The position numbers and the translations under genes were made by a program. The notes under the pieces were generated by a model that saw nothing but the letters and a program-made list of their open reading frames with translations, was not told the DNA's origin and made no database searches. A DNA stretch of 64,000 nucleotides. Source: Zingiber officinale. Its lineage: Eukaryota > Streptophyta > Magnoliopsida > Zingiberales > Zingiberaceae. Shown here piece by piece: positions 45,448 through 57,895 of the stretch. The stretch covers positions 29,126,636 to 29,190,635 of the forward strand of contig NC_056002.1 of the NCBI RefSeq assembly GCF_018446385.1, given 5' to 3'. Positions within the stretch are counted from its first letter, which is position 1, and every line of letters starts with the position of its first letter.

Positions 45448-46905
45448 TCAATCAATATAGGCTCTAAGGCCTAATGACCTAGTGTGATCATTATGCTTTC
45501 TCTGTGCCAAATCCTTGGTCAAGGGATCAGCGACGTTAGCCTCTGTGGGTACTCTGCAAATCTTCACATCTCCTCTATCAATGATCTCTCGAATGAGATG
45601 GAAGCGTCGTAGTATGTGTTTGGTCCGCTGGTGTGAGCGAGGTTTCTTAGGCTGTGCAATTGCTCCATTGTTGTCATAATAGAGCTCTATAGGATCGGCT
45701 ATACTAGGAACCACCCCAAGCTCAGTAATGAACTTGCAGATCCAAACTGCCTCCTTTGCTGCTTCTGATGCAGCAATATACTCGGCCTCTGTTGTAGAAT
45801 CAGCAACTGTGTCCTACTTCGAACTCTTCCAGCTCACAACACCACCATTCAAGCAAAACACGAACCCAGACTGCGATCTATAATCATCCTGGTCAGTTTA
45901 GAAGCTGGCATCATTATAACCCTTTACAGCTAGCTAGCCATCGCCTCCAAATATCAAGAAATATTCCTTAGTCCTTCTCAAGTACTTAAGGATATTCTTG
46001 ACCGCTATCCAGTAACGCTCACCTGGATCTGACTGGTATCTGCTCGTCATGCTCAAAGCATACGAAACATCAGGACGAGTACATAGCAATGCGTACATGA
46101 TAGATCCTATGACTGAAGCATAAGAGATCTTATCTATGCGGCCTCTCTCCTCTCTAGAAGAGAGACTTTGAGTCTTCGAAAGACTCATATCATGTGACAT
46201 CGGCAGAAATCCTTTCTTGGAATTCTGCATGGCAAACCATAGTAATACCGTGTCAATATATGTACTTTGACTTAGGCAAAGCAATCTCTTAGATCTATCT
46301 CTATAGATTTTTATGCCTAAAATACAAGTTGCTTCACCTAAGTCCTTCATTGAGAAACAATTCCCCAGCCAAGTCTTTACAGACTATAGCAAAGGGATGT
46401 TATTTCCAATGAGTAGTATGCCATCCACATACAATACAAGGAAGACAACTCTGTTCCCAACAACCTTCTTTTAGACACAAGGTTCATCTTCATTCTTGAT
46501 GAAACCAAACTGTTTGATCGCATCATCGAATCGAAGATTCCAGCTCCGAGAAGCTTGCTTTAGTCCATAAATGGACTTATGCAGCTTGCATACTCTGCTA
46601 GAATGCAATGGATCTACAAAACCCTCAGGTTGTGTCATGTACACATCCTTGAGTAAGTTTCCATTCAGAAACACAGTTTTGACATTCATCTGCCAGATCT
46701 CATAATCGTGGTATGCTGCAATAGAAAGCATGATCCGAATGGACTTAAACATCGCTACTGGAGAAAAGGTTTCATCATAGTCAATACCATGAATTTGCAT
46801 GAAACCTTTAGCTACCAAACGACCCTTATAGGTATGCAAATGTCCATCCATGTCAGTCTTTCTCTTAAAGACCCACTTACACCCAATGGGTTTAACACCT
46901 TCAGG
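45448..46905 (-). pseudogene. Copia RT/RNase H, catalytically broken
   Basis: 46851-46471 encodes RT with KGRLVAKGFMQIHGIDYDETFSPVA and MNVKTVFLNG. A stop (TAA at about 46470) precedes the active site, which reads YVDG (about 46425-46414) instead of YVDD, so the second catalytic Asp is gone. 46350-45934 has DLGEATCILGIKI and TRPDVSYALSM. 45714-45448 is the RNase H end, with YYDNNGAIAQ, RTKHILRRFHLIRE and NVADPLTK. Multiple frame breaks. Confidence 0.87.
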
Positions 46906-46911
46906 TGTGAT

Positions 46912-48365
46912 ATGAGTTAGGTTTAGTAGGTCCCCGAAGAAAAGGGGAAAGAAAAGAGATAGCGGAATTAAGCAATGTAAATATCGGTCGGGATATCAGG
47001 CTTAAGAAAATATAGGCTAATATCGTCCGGGACAACATGCTTAAGGAAATATAGGCAAATATCGGACAAAGTAACACGCTTAAGAAAATATATGCCAACA
47101 CTGACCGAGATAATACCTTAAAGAAAAGATAGGCCAACACCGGTCGGGATAATACCTTAAAGAAAAGATAGGCCAACACCGGCCGGGATAATACCTTAAA
47201 GAAAAGATAGGCTAACACCGGCCGGGATAATACCTTAAAGAAAAGATAGGCTAATACCGGTCGGAGTACATCTTGAGAAGGGTAGGCTAATATCGTCCGA
47301 TACAGCATGCTTAAGGAAATATAGGGAAATCTCGGACGAGGTAACACACTTAAGAAAATATAAGTCAACACCGGCCGGGACAATATCTTAAAGAAAGAAA
47401 GGCCAATATCGGCCAGGATTGTCTGAGCTAGCACATGCGAATATAGACTAATATCAGGCGGATGTATATGATCGTCCGAGAATGAGCAACTACAAGACAG
47501 TACAGGATTTATAATATATTATCAAACGAAGAGGACATGTGTTAAATAAAAATAATAACCCGCCTGTACGAAACCTAGGGTCAATCCCGACCGATACAAA
47601 ACATAGTATAATATCGGGCTGTCGACAACATAGTGAAGACAGGATAACCAAACAGGGGTGATAAAATATAACTTATAGGGCAAGACGAGAATAAACATTT
47701 TAAGGATATTTATGAATAGCTTATGAAAATATTTGCTTTATGTAATCGTATAACAGGTTGACTAACTCGGCGGGAAGAGTGTTTCTAGACTCTTTTGCAG
47801 GTACTAGACGACAAAAAGGTATATCTGGGGTACAAAAAAGATTCCTTAAAAGCCATTTTCTGCAAGTACGTAGCTTACGTCATCTCATAACAAATTCTAA
47901 CAAATCGGGGTCCACTTCATGACTACGGAGGTTATATGAAGTGGTATAAAAGGAGAATCCTCTCCGTTGGCCAGGTATGCTTACGTTGATGCTCACACTC
48001 ACAACCCTAGTTTTCAACTACTGTTCATCTTCTTCTTCTTCCTGGTTTTTTCCACACAAAAAAGAGAGATCACTGACTTGAGCGTCGGAGGGCCTAGCCA
48101 GGGATTTCCACCCCGGTCTTAGGTCACTGACAATAGTGTTGGTTGGTCTCTTGTGCGTAGGAAGCCTTGGAAGCTCCAAATCTCGGTTTTCTTCATCAAA
48201 GCTTTCCTTTCGTCTTTGGATCTTCGCATAAGGAGGGCATTCTTTGACTTCATTCTCCCAGATCTGCTTTGGGTTTCTCGGATCGATATTCTATAGGTAT
48301 TATTCTTCATCAGCAGTAGGTTTTCTCCCAGCTTTCCATTTTGTCAGGCTTCTCAGACAGGATCA
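46912..48365 (+). repeat. 5' LTR of Tat-type Gypsy
   Basis: The right end is ...acaggatca at 48365, just before the primer-binding site. The left end is estimated from where Copia RT coding stops (46905-46925), so it is uncertain. No second copy is in the window for comparison. Confidence 0.6.
47040..47400. repeat. Tandem repeats in Gypsy LTR
   Basis: 38-39-bp units of the type ggccaacaccgg...gggataatacc, then ttaaagaaaagata; best preserved at 47105-47265 (four units), degenerate on both sides. Confidence 0.85.
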
Positions 48366-48369
48366 AATT

Positions 48370-48387
48370 TGGCACCGTCTGTGGGAA
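48370..48387 (+). promoter_or_regulatory. Primer-binding site of Tat-type Gypsy
   Basis: tggcaccgtctgtgggaa, four bases after the LTR end. This tggc(a/g)ccgtctgtggga form is common in plant Gypsy elements of this type. Confidence 0.8.
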
Positions 48388-48412
48388 CTTCACCTGAATC
48401 TGAGACTGCAAG

Positions 48413-49588
48413 ATGGAAGACACTGGAAAATCAAACTTACTCACAATTAGTCGTGAAGATCTGGATTTCCTCATTAACACTCATGTACAGAAGGCTTTAC
48501 AACAACAACAACAACAACAACAAGCTCATACTGGAGCTATTATGCCAGTAGCTCATAATCCGGCAATCTCGACTACTGAGCACCGCAGGGGAAAGGAGTT
48601 GGAAGAAGAAGATCATGCATATTTCCCTCTGGCCACTGCTTCCCCGATTAAGCATCCTCGAGCTTTCCTTCGTACTCCTTTGGAACAGGGGGGTCGAAGG
48701 GTTGTATTTCAGGAATCCTCTGGCGAGGCGCCAGACAAAGAAAAGCGCAAGGCTAAGATGATGGTAGCCAGTGATAGCTCACCGGAAAAAGTCATTTCTC
48801 CATTTTCCCAAAGTGTACTGGATGATCTGCTTCATAAGCGGTATCAAAATCTGCAGATCGGTGAGTACATTGGGACTACAGACCCAGAGGATCATTTGTT
48901 GAAATTTGAGAATGTAGCGTTATTACAACAATTTTCTGATGGCGTGAAGTGCCGGATGTTCCTTACAACACTCAGAGGAGCTGTGCAACGTTGGTTTAAG
49001 AGATTACCGGAAAAATCTATCCGAAAGTTTAAGGATTTCAAGAAGGTTTTCCTACACTATTTTTCTAGCAACAAGAAGTATCACAAAACTCCCTGGAGCT
49101 TATTTTCAATTAAACAAGCATCTAAGGAGTCCATCAGAGTCTATATTAAAAGATTCAACCAAGTAGCTATTGATGTGCCCAATGCTACCACGGAAATATT
49201 AGTAAGTGCTTTCTCTCAAGGCTTAAATGATAATGATTTCTTTAAAAACCTGGTGAGAAATTCCCCGGCCAATTTTGACTCCTTAATTGAACGTGCCACT
49301 GAGTTTATTAATGTTGAAGAAGCTCAGGCTGCGCGCAGAAAAGAAGGTACTACTTCTTCTCCTGTCTCTATTAAGGAGAAGGCCCCCGCTCCTGTTCCTC
49401 CACCGAGGGGACCACGAGTAGTTCATCCGCCCCATCGTCATCCAGAGTATCGTCCACAAGCAGTACAATATGTGGAGATACAGCAAGAAGCACCAAGGAG
49501 ATGGTGCACCTATCACAAGACTAGTAGTCATCACACAGAAGACTGTTTTGTTTTGAAAAATAAAAGAGCTAATAGGGATCGATATTAG
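48413..49588 (+). pseudogene. Tat-type Gypsy gag
   Basis: An open frame of 391 codons from ATG 48413, 26 nt after the primer-binding site, so the start is well placed. A Gln run (48500-48525) is near the N-terminus. The retrotransposon gag domain spans about residues 140-310 (TDPEDHLLKFENVALLQQF, FLTTLRGAVQRWFKRLP, FINVEEAQAARR). A zinc-knuckle-like CTYHKTSSHHTEDC lies near the end. TAG at 49586 cuts it; the frame continues for about 40 codons with more stops before protease in another frame. Confidence 0.87.
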
Positions 49589-49703
49589 AGACAAAATTAC
49601 TATCAGCAACAATATCCCAGGTAGCAAAGTCCACTCAAATTAGAATATCGCCCCGGTCGAACCTCAGCAGGGTATATCATCAACCCCGGTCGGTACATCT
49701 CAA

Positions 49704-50310
49704 GTGCCTGAGAAAGCTCAGCCTAAAGCCGTGACAGCTCGACAAGAAGAAAACAGGAGCAATGCCGCCTGGGGAAATATTAATATGATCGCAGGTGTGC
49801 CCACTAACGGAGACTCCAATAGGGCCAGAAAAGCACACGCACGAAGACTCGAAATCCATGCTATAGGGTGCAACATGGAGAGAGCAGCCAGTCTAGAGAT
49901 CAGTTTTGGGCCCAAAGATTTTGAAGGGGTGGAAATACCCCATGATGATGCATTAATAATCAAGGTTGTGATAGCTAATTACACTATTTCTCGTACCTTT
50001 ATAGATACTGGTAGTTCTATAAATATTATCTTCAAAAAAGCTTTTAATCAACTGCAGATCGACCCGAGCGAACTTCAACAGATGGTGACTCCTTTATATG
50101 GATTCACTGGCAACGAGGTACAACCTCTGGGCCAAATAAAGTTGGCCATATCTCTAGGGGAGGAGCCCCTCATTAGAACAAGAAGATCTTACTTTATGGT
50201 GGTGGATGTCCCTCCTCCTATAATGTGATACTGGGTTGACCTGCCTTAAATGAGTTTAGGGGGGTCATTTCTACTTGCTGCCAGAAAATTAAATTTCTTG
50301 TTGATGACCA
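49704..50310 (+). pseudogene. Tat-type Gypsy protease
   Basis: Frame 49704-50228 encodes SLEISFGPKDFEGVEIPHDD, then the aspartic protease active site TFIDTGSSINIIF and FTGNEVQPLGQIKLAI. At about 50218 the frame shifts: the next frame gives YNVILG, a stop, then PALNEFRGVIS. Protease would cut the gag-pol polyprotein; it cannot be made intact here. Confidence 0.83.
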
Positions 50311-50539
50311 GGTCGGGAAGTAAGGGGTGATTAGAAGATAGCTCGAAAATGATATGTGGAGATTGTCAGAACCGAAGCCAATGCCGCTCGAAAGATTCAA
50401 AAAATAGAGGTCAATGCCATTCAAGAGAAGCCATCCATTCTGGTTTATGAGGAAAAGGAAGAGGTTCAGATACATACCGGTCGACCTGAGGATACTACCT
50501 ATGTCACGGCTGATCTATCTTGATCCTACATTGAAAATC

Positions 50540-51940
50540 GAGCTGGTTCAATGCTTGAAGAAGAATAATGATGTCTTCTCTTAGACGCCTAAAGAAGTCA
50601 CGGGCGCTTCTCCTTCAGTAATGGAGCATTCTTTACATGTCTTCCCAGACGCTCGACCTGTCATGCAGAGAAAGAGAAATTTCAGTATGGAGCAAAATCA
50701 GATCATCAAGGGAGAAGTGGATAAATTGATAAAAGTCGGCTACATCAGGGAAGTGCAATTCCCTAGTTGGCTAGCTAATGTTGTCCTGCTCTCTAAACCA
50801 GGAAATAAATGATGGGTATGTATTGATTTCCGTGACCTCAACAAGGTTTGCCCGAAAGATTATTATCCTTTGCCCTGGATTGATCAATTAGTAGATTCTA
50901 CGATCGGATATGAATATATTTCTATGCTGGATGCCTATCAAGGCTATCATCAAGTCCCTCTTGCTAAAGAGGATCAAGAGAAGGTCAGTTTTATAACATC
51001 TAAAGGTACTTATTGTTATAATGTTATGTCGTTTGGACTAAAAAATGTAGGAGCAACTTATCAAAGACTTATGAATAAGGTCTTCCAGAAACAGATTGGA
51101 AGAAATATGGAAGTATACGTTGATGATATTTTGATTATGTCTCTTCAGGCTACTGATCTATGCAGGGATGTAGAGGAGACTTGCAAATATTGAGGCAATA
51201 TGGGCTCAAGTTGAACCCGGGCAAATGCTTGTTCAGAGCAAAGGGCGGAAAGTTCCTGGGGTACATGGTGTCCGAGCAGGGAATAGAGGCTAACCCGAGC
51301 AAGGTCAAAGCACTTCAGAACATGGAGCCACCATGCAACATGAGAGAAGCCCAAAGACTTACCGGCCGGATTACCGCCTTGTCTAGATTCATTTCAAGGT
51401 CGGTTAATCGTAGCTTCCATTTCTTCAAAATACTCCAGAAGGCTAACAAATTTCAGTGGAATGAAGAATGTGACAAAGCTTTTTAGGAATTAAAAGATTA
51501 CCTGGCCACCCTTCCTGTGTTGGCTAAACCTGTAGTCGGAGAAACTCTCTGGGTATATCTGTCAGCCAATGAAAATGCTGTAGGCTCTGTGTTAGTTAGA
51601 CAGGAAGGGAAAGAGTAACAACCTGTATATTTTTCTAGTCATTTATTAAAAGGAGCCGAGTGTAGATATACTACACTCGAAAAGTTGGCTTATACACTAG
51701 TGTTGACCGCCCAGAGGTTACGCCCATATTTCTTAGCACATGCAATTATTGCATTAACCAACAGTACTCTCGGGCGGGTGTTTCTTAACCCAGAGGCATA
51801 TGGTCAGTTGATTAAATGGACGACCGAACTTAGTGAGTATGACATCCAATACCAACCTCGCTCGGCCATCAAGGCACAAGCTCTAGCAGATTTCATCATA
51901 AAAGTTCAAGGTCCTGAAGAAGAAAATACTGGAAAATTTA
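50540..51940 (+). pseudogene. Tat-type Gypsy reverse transcriptase and RNase H
   Basis: Blocks in order: HVFPDARPVMQRKRNFSMEQ (50640 onward), WLANVVLLSKPGNK, then a TGA and VCIDFRDLNKVCPKDYYPLP, YNVMSFGLKNVGATYQRLMN, and an intact VYVDDILIMS active site (about 51113). A frameshift follows near 51150, then LKLNPGKCLFRAKGGKFLGY and the first RNase H (ETLWVYLSANENAVGSVLV, YTTLEKLAYTLVLTAQRLRP, LTNSTLGRVF) with stops at about 51485 and 51618. Decayed but readable throughout. Confidence 0.87.
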
Positions 51941-52430
51941 TGTGGATGGATCTTCAACTAGACAAGGTAGTGGGATTGACGTTCTCCTTATATCTCCAAG
52001 AGAAGATAAGCTTCAACTTTCTATCAGGCTGAATTATAGGGCCACTAATAATGAAGCAGAATATGAAGCATTGATAGCAGGATTACAAGCTGCTCGGCAT
52101 GTGGGAGCAGCCCGAGTTTACATTTATTATGATTCTCAGTTAGCAGCCCAACAATTATCAGGTAACTTCGAAATCAATAATGATAGACTCAAGTTATACG
52201 CGGAGGCATTTGATAAATTGAAAGCTCAGTTTCAAGAAGTAAATATATTAAAAATTCCTCGAGCTGAGAATCAAGTAGCGGATGAATTAGCTAAATTGGC
52301 CTCTGCTATAACGCCATGGAGTTTGGATCGGCCAGTTGAACAGACATTATTAGTATCTTGTATTGAGAGACAGGCTGATGTAGAGATACAAGGTGACTCG
52401 AGGGCACAAATTATATTATATTTACAGTAA
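51940..52430 (+). pseudogene. Second (archaeal-type) RNase H of Tat-type Gypsy
   Basis: After a frameshift at about 51940 the frame reads MDGSSTRQGSGIDVLLISP, RLNYRATNNEAEYEALIAGL, YIYYDSQLAAQQLSG and IPRAENQVADELAKLA. The spaced Asp, Glu and Asp residues are those of an RNase H fold different from the preceding domain. This extra RNase H between the Gypsy RNase H and integrase is diagnostic of the Tat lineage. Ends at TAA 52428-52430. Confidence 0.83.
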
Positions 52431-53541
52431 GGTATTCTTCCAATTGATGCTGAACAAGCAAGGATATTTAAGAAGAGGGTTGCTCAATATACTATGATAG
52501 GGGAGCAGTTATATAAAAGGGCTTTCCCTAGACCTTTACTTAAATGTATTGGGATGGAGGATATACAATATATCCTGCAAGAGGTTCATCAGGGCTCATG
52601 CGACAGTCATATAGGTGGAAGGTCCTTGGCCCGCAGAATCTTATTAGCAGGATATTTCTGGCCTACTTTACAAGAAGACGCCGCTAAATTTGTAAGAGTT
52701 TGTATTTCTTGTCAGAAATATCAGAATATTCTACATCATCCTACACAATTATTAAGAACCTCTAGAGTTTCCTGCCCCTTTGATCAATGGGGCATGGATA
52801 TAGTTGGTCCATTTTCTATGGCAACTGCATATAGAAGATTTTTATTAGTAGCAGTAGATTATTTCTCTAAATGGGTAGAAACAGAACCACTAGCTCGAAT
52901 TACTGAAGATGCAGTTATTAAATTTTTATGGAAGAATATTGTTTGCAGATTCGGTATTCCCCATAAATTAGTCTCTGATAATGGAAGGCAGTTTCAAGGA
53001 GACAGAATTTTAGATTGGTGTAAAAACTATGGTATCACTCAAGCATTCACCTCTGTGGCGTATCCACAGAGCAATGACCAATCAGAAGTAACCAACAGAG
53101 AGATTATCAGAGGTCTAAAAACCAAACTGGATCATGTTGGAGGCAGCTGGGTAGATGAATTGCCCAATGTTCTTTGGGCATATCGTACTACACCCCGAGA
53201 AGCTACGGGGATTACTCCTTTCCAACTAGTTTATGGAGGAGAAGCTGTGATTCCTATAGAGGTGGGAGTAGAATCTGACAAAAGACAACTATATGATAAT
53301 GACAATGCAGGTAGACGACTTATGGAGCTAGATTTGATAGAAGAGATTCGAGATAAAGCTGTAACTCGTCTCACATCATACCGACAACGAATGATGCAGA
53401 ATTATAATAAGAGAGTCATCCCAAGATTCTTTCAGGTGGGAGATTTAGTATGAAAACGTGTCAAGTCTGCTGGCAATGTTAACAAATTGGCACCACAATG
53501 GGGGGGCCCTACAAGGTGGTAGAAAAACTTGCATCGGGTTC

Positions 53542-53549
53542 ATATTATA
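53542..53549. repeat. 8-bp TSD of hAT-like element, left copy
   Basis: atattata; right copy atattatc at 56705-56712 (one mismatch). The uninterrupted integrase sequence has atattatc, so the left copy mutated. Confidence 0.78.
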
Positions 53550-56500
53550 TAGGGGTGTCAAAAATGAACCCGACCCGAGTCGACCCGAAAAAAATCAGGT
53601 TCGGGTTGGACATTTTTGGGTTCGGGTTGGAGGGTTGGAGAGTAAAAAAATTTCGGGTTGGGTCGGGTCGGGTTCGGGTTGACCTGGGTTGACCCGGGTT
53701 GACTTAAATATAAGGTTTTGTGGTTTTTTTGGGGTTAAATCAAATTTTATTTTAAAAATTTAGATGTTTTTATGTATATTAATATCATATTTGTATGATA
53801 ATAATGGAGTATTGAGATAAAAGTGAAGAATTATAGGGAAAATAACCCAAAAAATTCATTTTTAATTGGATTTTCGGGTTATATGGGTCGGGTTCGGGTT
53901 GATCGGGTTGGCCGGGTTCGGGTTCGGGTTGAGGTGTTTTTGGTTGAACTCGGGTTCGGGTTGGGTTAAAAAAAAAAAAAAAAACTCAACCCTGTTGGTT
54001 GCTACTCGGAAAACCTAGAGGTTCCACTTTACAAAAATTTTGTACAAAGGTCTGAACCTTTTCCTAGTTACCATGTGTTCTTTTAAATTAAATTTTGAAT
54101 CGCCTGCGGAACTTAACACGTTTGATCCAAAACTTAATCTATTTGTTCTTTTAGGTTTTGACTTGGATCTCCTGCGGAACTTAACACGTTTGATCCAAAT
54201 CACCTAAGTTATTAATTCCATTAAATATTAATTTCCATAATTGGTTCCCAGTACTGACGTGGCGAGGCACATGGCCTTCTTGGATATGGGAGCAACCACC
54301 ACCGACTAGACAAAACCTTTTAAGGAAAGCTAATATTTAATTTCCTAAAATAACTTTAGGTCAACCGAAAAGAATAATCAAATCACAAGGAAAAGAAAAA
54401 CAAAAGAACACTATATCGAAAACAAATTCGAAATACTAGAATCGTATGCCTCTTGTATTTAGTATTATTTCCAAAAATAACTAGTATGATGCGGAAAAAA
54501 AAATTACTAGTTATACCTTTTAGAAAAACCTCTTGATCTTCTACCGTATTCCTCTTCTAATCTCGGACGTTGTGTGAGCAACGATCTTCCGAGATGAGAA
54601 TCACCTAGGCACCTTCTTTCTTCTTCCTTCAAGTTTCGGCCAAGCACAAGAACTACTAAAGGATGAAGAATTTTCCACCAACCAAGCTCCAAGGGATGCA
54701 TGCTTTCTCTCCTTCTTCTCCTTCCTTGATCCGGCCACATCCTCCAAGCTTCAAGAGATGATAGATTTCGGCCACAACAAGAGGAGAGAAGAGAAAGGGA
54801 AGGGTCGGCCACCACACCAAGGAAAAGAGGGAGAAAAATAGAATAGAGTCCTTCGCCTTGAAGCCTCCTCTACCCCCTCTTTTATAATCCTTGGTCTTGG
54901 CAAATAAGGAAAATTTAATAAAAACTTCCTTAATTCTTTTGCCATTGAAAAGGAAAATTTATTTAATTAAAACAATTTTCTCTTTTCAAATTACAATGGC
55001 CGGCCATAACAAATAAAATCTCCAAGCAAATAAAATTTTAAACACCAATTAAAACTTCCTTATTTGCTTCCGGAAATTTATAAAAATTTCTCTAATAATT
55101 TTTATCCATTCATGATTGGTTTATAAAAAGGAAATTTAATAAATTAAAATCTTTCTTTTAAACATGTGGATAAAAAGAAAGTTATCTCTATAAATTAAAA
55201 ACTCTTTTAATCTACAAATAAGGAAAGATATCAAATCTTTTCTTAATCTTTTGTAGAAACTTATAAAAGAGAATATTTAATTTTAAACTCTCTTTTAAAT
55301 CATGAACATGGTTAAAAAGGAAAGTTTTATTAAAATTTAAAATCCTCCTTTAATCAACAAATAAGGAAAGATTTCAAATTTTAAACTCTCTTTTAAACAT
55401 GTAGATGATTTACAAATTAGGAAAGTTTTTACCAAAAATTAAAACCATCCTTTTAAACTACAAATAAGGAAAGAGATTAATCTCTTCTCTTAATCTTTTG
55501 TAGAAAGCTATAAAAGGAAATTTTTAATTTTTAAACTCTCTTTTAAAATCATGATATCCACATAAGAAATAATTTTAATAAAAATCCTTTTTAATATTCT
55601 AGTGGCCGGCCACCTAAGCTTGGGACCCAAGCTTTGGCCGGCCACCAACTTGGCTCATCCACTTGGTCTTGGCCGGCCCTAGCTTGGGTTCCAAGCTAGC
55701 TTGGCCGGCCCCATTGGATGGGTAAGAAGGTGGGTATGGGGTGGGTATAAATCTCTATATACAAGAGGCTACGATAGGGACCGAGAGGAGGAATTGGTTT
55801 TGGTCTCCCGATAAAATTAAGCATCCCGTGTTCGCCCCGAACACACAACTTAATTTTATCAATAATAATTCATTCCACTAGAGAACTATTATTGAACTAC
55901 CGCACCAATCCCAAATTACATTTTGGGCTCCTTCTTATCATGAGTGTGTTAGTCTCCCTGTGTTTAAGATAACAAATGTCCACTAATTAAGTAAGTTACT
56001 GACAACTCACTTAATTAATATCTAGCTCCAAGAGTAGTACCACTCAACTTCATTGTCCAGTCCACCTGCAGGGTTTAACATGACAATCCTTATGAGCTCC
56101 TCTTGGGGACATTCTCAACCTATATTACTAGGACACAGTTTCCTTCTATAATCAACAACACACACTATAAGTGATATCATTTCCTAACTTATCGAGTTTA
56201 TTGATTCATCGAACTAAATCTCACCCATCGATAAATTAAAGAAATAAATATCAAATATATGTGCTTGTTATTATATTAGGATTAAGAGCACACACTTCCA
56301 TAATAACTGAGGTCTTTGTTCCTTTATAAAATCAGTATAAAAGAAACGACCTCTAATGGTCTTACTCAATACACTCTAAGTGTACTAGTATAATTATATA
56401 GTTAAGATAAACTAATACCTAATTACACTACGACCTTTCAATGGTTTGTTCCTTTCCATCTTGGTCGTGAGCTACTGTTTATAATTTATAAGGTATTAAT

Positions 56501-56704
56501 AACATGATCTTCTGTGTGTGACACCACACACCATGTTATCTACAATATAAATTAATTGAACAACTACATTTATCACAAATGTAGACATTTGACCAATATG
56601 ATTCTTATTTCTAGATAAATGTTTATACCAAAAGCTAGACTTTTAGTATACATTCTAACAAAGCCAACCCAACCTGACCCGACCCACCCAAATTGAGACC
56701 CCTA
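53550..56704. mobile_element. Non-autonomous hAT-like element (about 480 bp) carrying a solo LTR
   Basis: Ends taggggtgtcaa (left) and, reverse-complemented, taggggtctcaa (right), with an 8-bp TSD. Subterminal repeats of gggttcgggttgg and gggtcgggtc. It has no coding capacity. An Angela-like solo LTR (53993-56660) is nested in it. Confidence 0.78.
53993..56660. mobile_element. Angela/Tork-like solo LTR
   Basis: 2668 bp, TGTTGGTTGCTACTCGG...ATTCTAACA, flanked by aaccc and aagcc (5-bp TSD, one mismatch). It shares its start and layout with the LTR at 43306-45427. No internal region. The middle (54900-55600) is a low-complexity series of aaggaaa, tttaaaactctcttttaa and cctta motifs, and ggccggcc copies occur at about 55605-55710. 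Confidence 0.8.
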
Positions 56705-57890
56705 ATATTATCTCCAGGACACTGAAGGAAGAATTCTCGAGCGTCCATGGAGTGTAAATCATTTACAGCCCTACTGAACTTAACAAGCTCATATCATTCA
56801 AGAATACGTCCGAGAGAACAAATCAAATTTACTTGAAGCAATTTCCCTACAAATAAATAACAAGTATGCTCATAATTTATGTACTTCATTCAATTTGATA
56901 AATACAATGCAGACCAAGTATCGCCCGAAAAATAGACACGGTTTTAATAACATAATGATCACTGGGTAAACCTTCTTACTCTGCTCAAGTAGCTGTTGAT
57001 CGGGAGCATTAAGGAAGGACCTGCTAGGCTTCCTTAAGAAAATCTCAAAGGCATTAAACCATCACAAGGTTAGTGCTAGCATCTTAGTTTTACATAAAGC
57101 ATAGTCGATCGGGAAATCACATGAAGTAACCCAGACGGGTCTTCATGGGAGTAGCCGGAGACTTTAAACTATCATAAAGCATAGTCGATCGGGAAATCTC
57201 TTGAAGTAACCCGGACAGGTCTTCTTGGGAGGAAACGGAGACTTTAAACTATCATAAAGCATAGTCGATCTAGAAATCTCTTGAAGTAACCCAGACGGGT
57301 CTTCTTGGGAGGAACCGGAGACTTTAAACTATCAAGAGCATAGTCGATCGGGAAATCTCTTGAAGTAACCTGGACGGGTCTTCTTGGGAGGAACCAGAGA
57401 CTTTAAACTATCATAAAGCATAGTCGATTGGGAAATCTCCTGAAGTAACCCGGACGGGTCTTCTTGGGAGGAACCGGAGACTTTAAACTATCAAGAGCAT
57501 AGTCGATCGGGAAATCACATGAAGTAACCCGGATGGGTCTTCATGGGAGTAACCGGAGACTTTAAACTATCTTAAAGCATAGTTGATCAGGAAATCTCTT
57601 GAAATAACCCAGACGGGTCTTCTTGGGAGGAACCGGAGACTTTAAACTATCAAGAGCATAGTCGATCGGGAAATCTCTTGAAGTAACTCGGACGGGTCTT
57701 CTTGGGAGGAACCGGAGACTTTAAACTATCAAGAGCACAGTCGATCGGGAAATCGCATGAAGTAACCTGGACGGGTCTTCTTGGGAGGAACCGGAGACTT
57801 TAAACTATCAAGAGCATAGTCGATCGGGAAATCTCTTGAAGTAACCCGGACGGGTCTTCTTGGGAGGAACCAGAGACTTTAAACTTGTAA

Positions 57891-57895
57891 CGCCC
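57891..57895. repeat. 5-bp TSD of solo LTR in the 80-bp array, left copy
   Basis: aaact; right copy at 60214-60218. Confidence 0.88.

Larger units (their letters stand above)
43306..46912 (-). mobile_element. Angela/Tork-like Copia, 3' part
   Basis: Minus strand: RT and RNase H (46905-45448), polypurine tract (gtaggagat reading leftward, 45428-45437) and a 3' LTR (45427-43306). The upstream gag, protease and integrase are absent; the sequence changes abruptly at about 46910, where the Gypsy LTR begins. The rest may lie beyond the right edge of the window if the Gypsy is inserted in it. Confidence 0.8.
52440..56777 (+). pseudogene. Tat-type Gypsy integrase, split by a hAT-like insertion
   Basis: 52494-53453: zinc-binding HHCC region (VHQGSCDSHIGG, CISCQKYQNILHH), catalytic core with WGMDIVGPF, LVSDNGRQFQG and YPQSNDQSEVTNREI (D, D, E), then YGGEAVIPIEVG. 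A TGA at 53451-53453 and a G-run frameshift near 53505 precede GPYKVVEKLASGSYY. The coding resumes after the insertion at 56713 with LQDTEGRILERPWSVNHLQP and stops at TGA 56775-56777, so the insertion at 53550-56704 lies in the last 25 codons of pol. Confidence 0.87.

Noticed and set aside
46901..47434. 177-codon minus-strand frame with 13-residue repeats (VLSRPVLAYLFFK)
   Set aside because: Product of a 39-bp tandem repeat in an LTR (39 is divisible by 3); no domain or initiation context.
53560..53970. Interstitial telomere-like DNA (gggttcgggtt)
   Set aside because: Not the TTTAGGG plant repeat; it is the subterminal part of a hAT-like element with matching inverted terminus at 56665-56704.
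57080..57895. CRISPR-like regular array
   Set aside because: Units of 79-80 bp repeat entirely with no unique spacers, in a plant retrotransposon; it is an ordinary tandem repeat.
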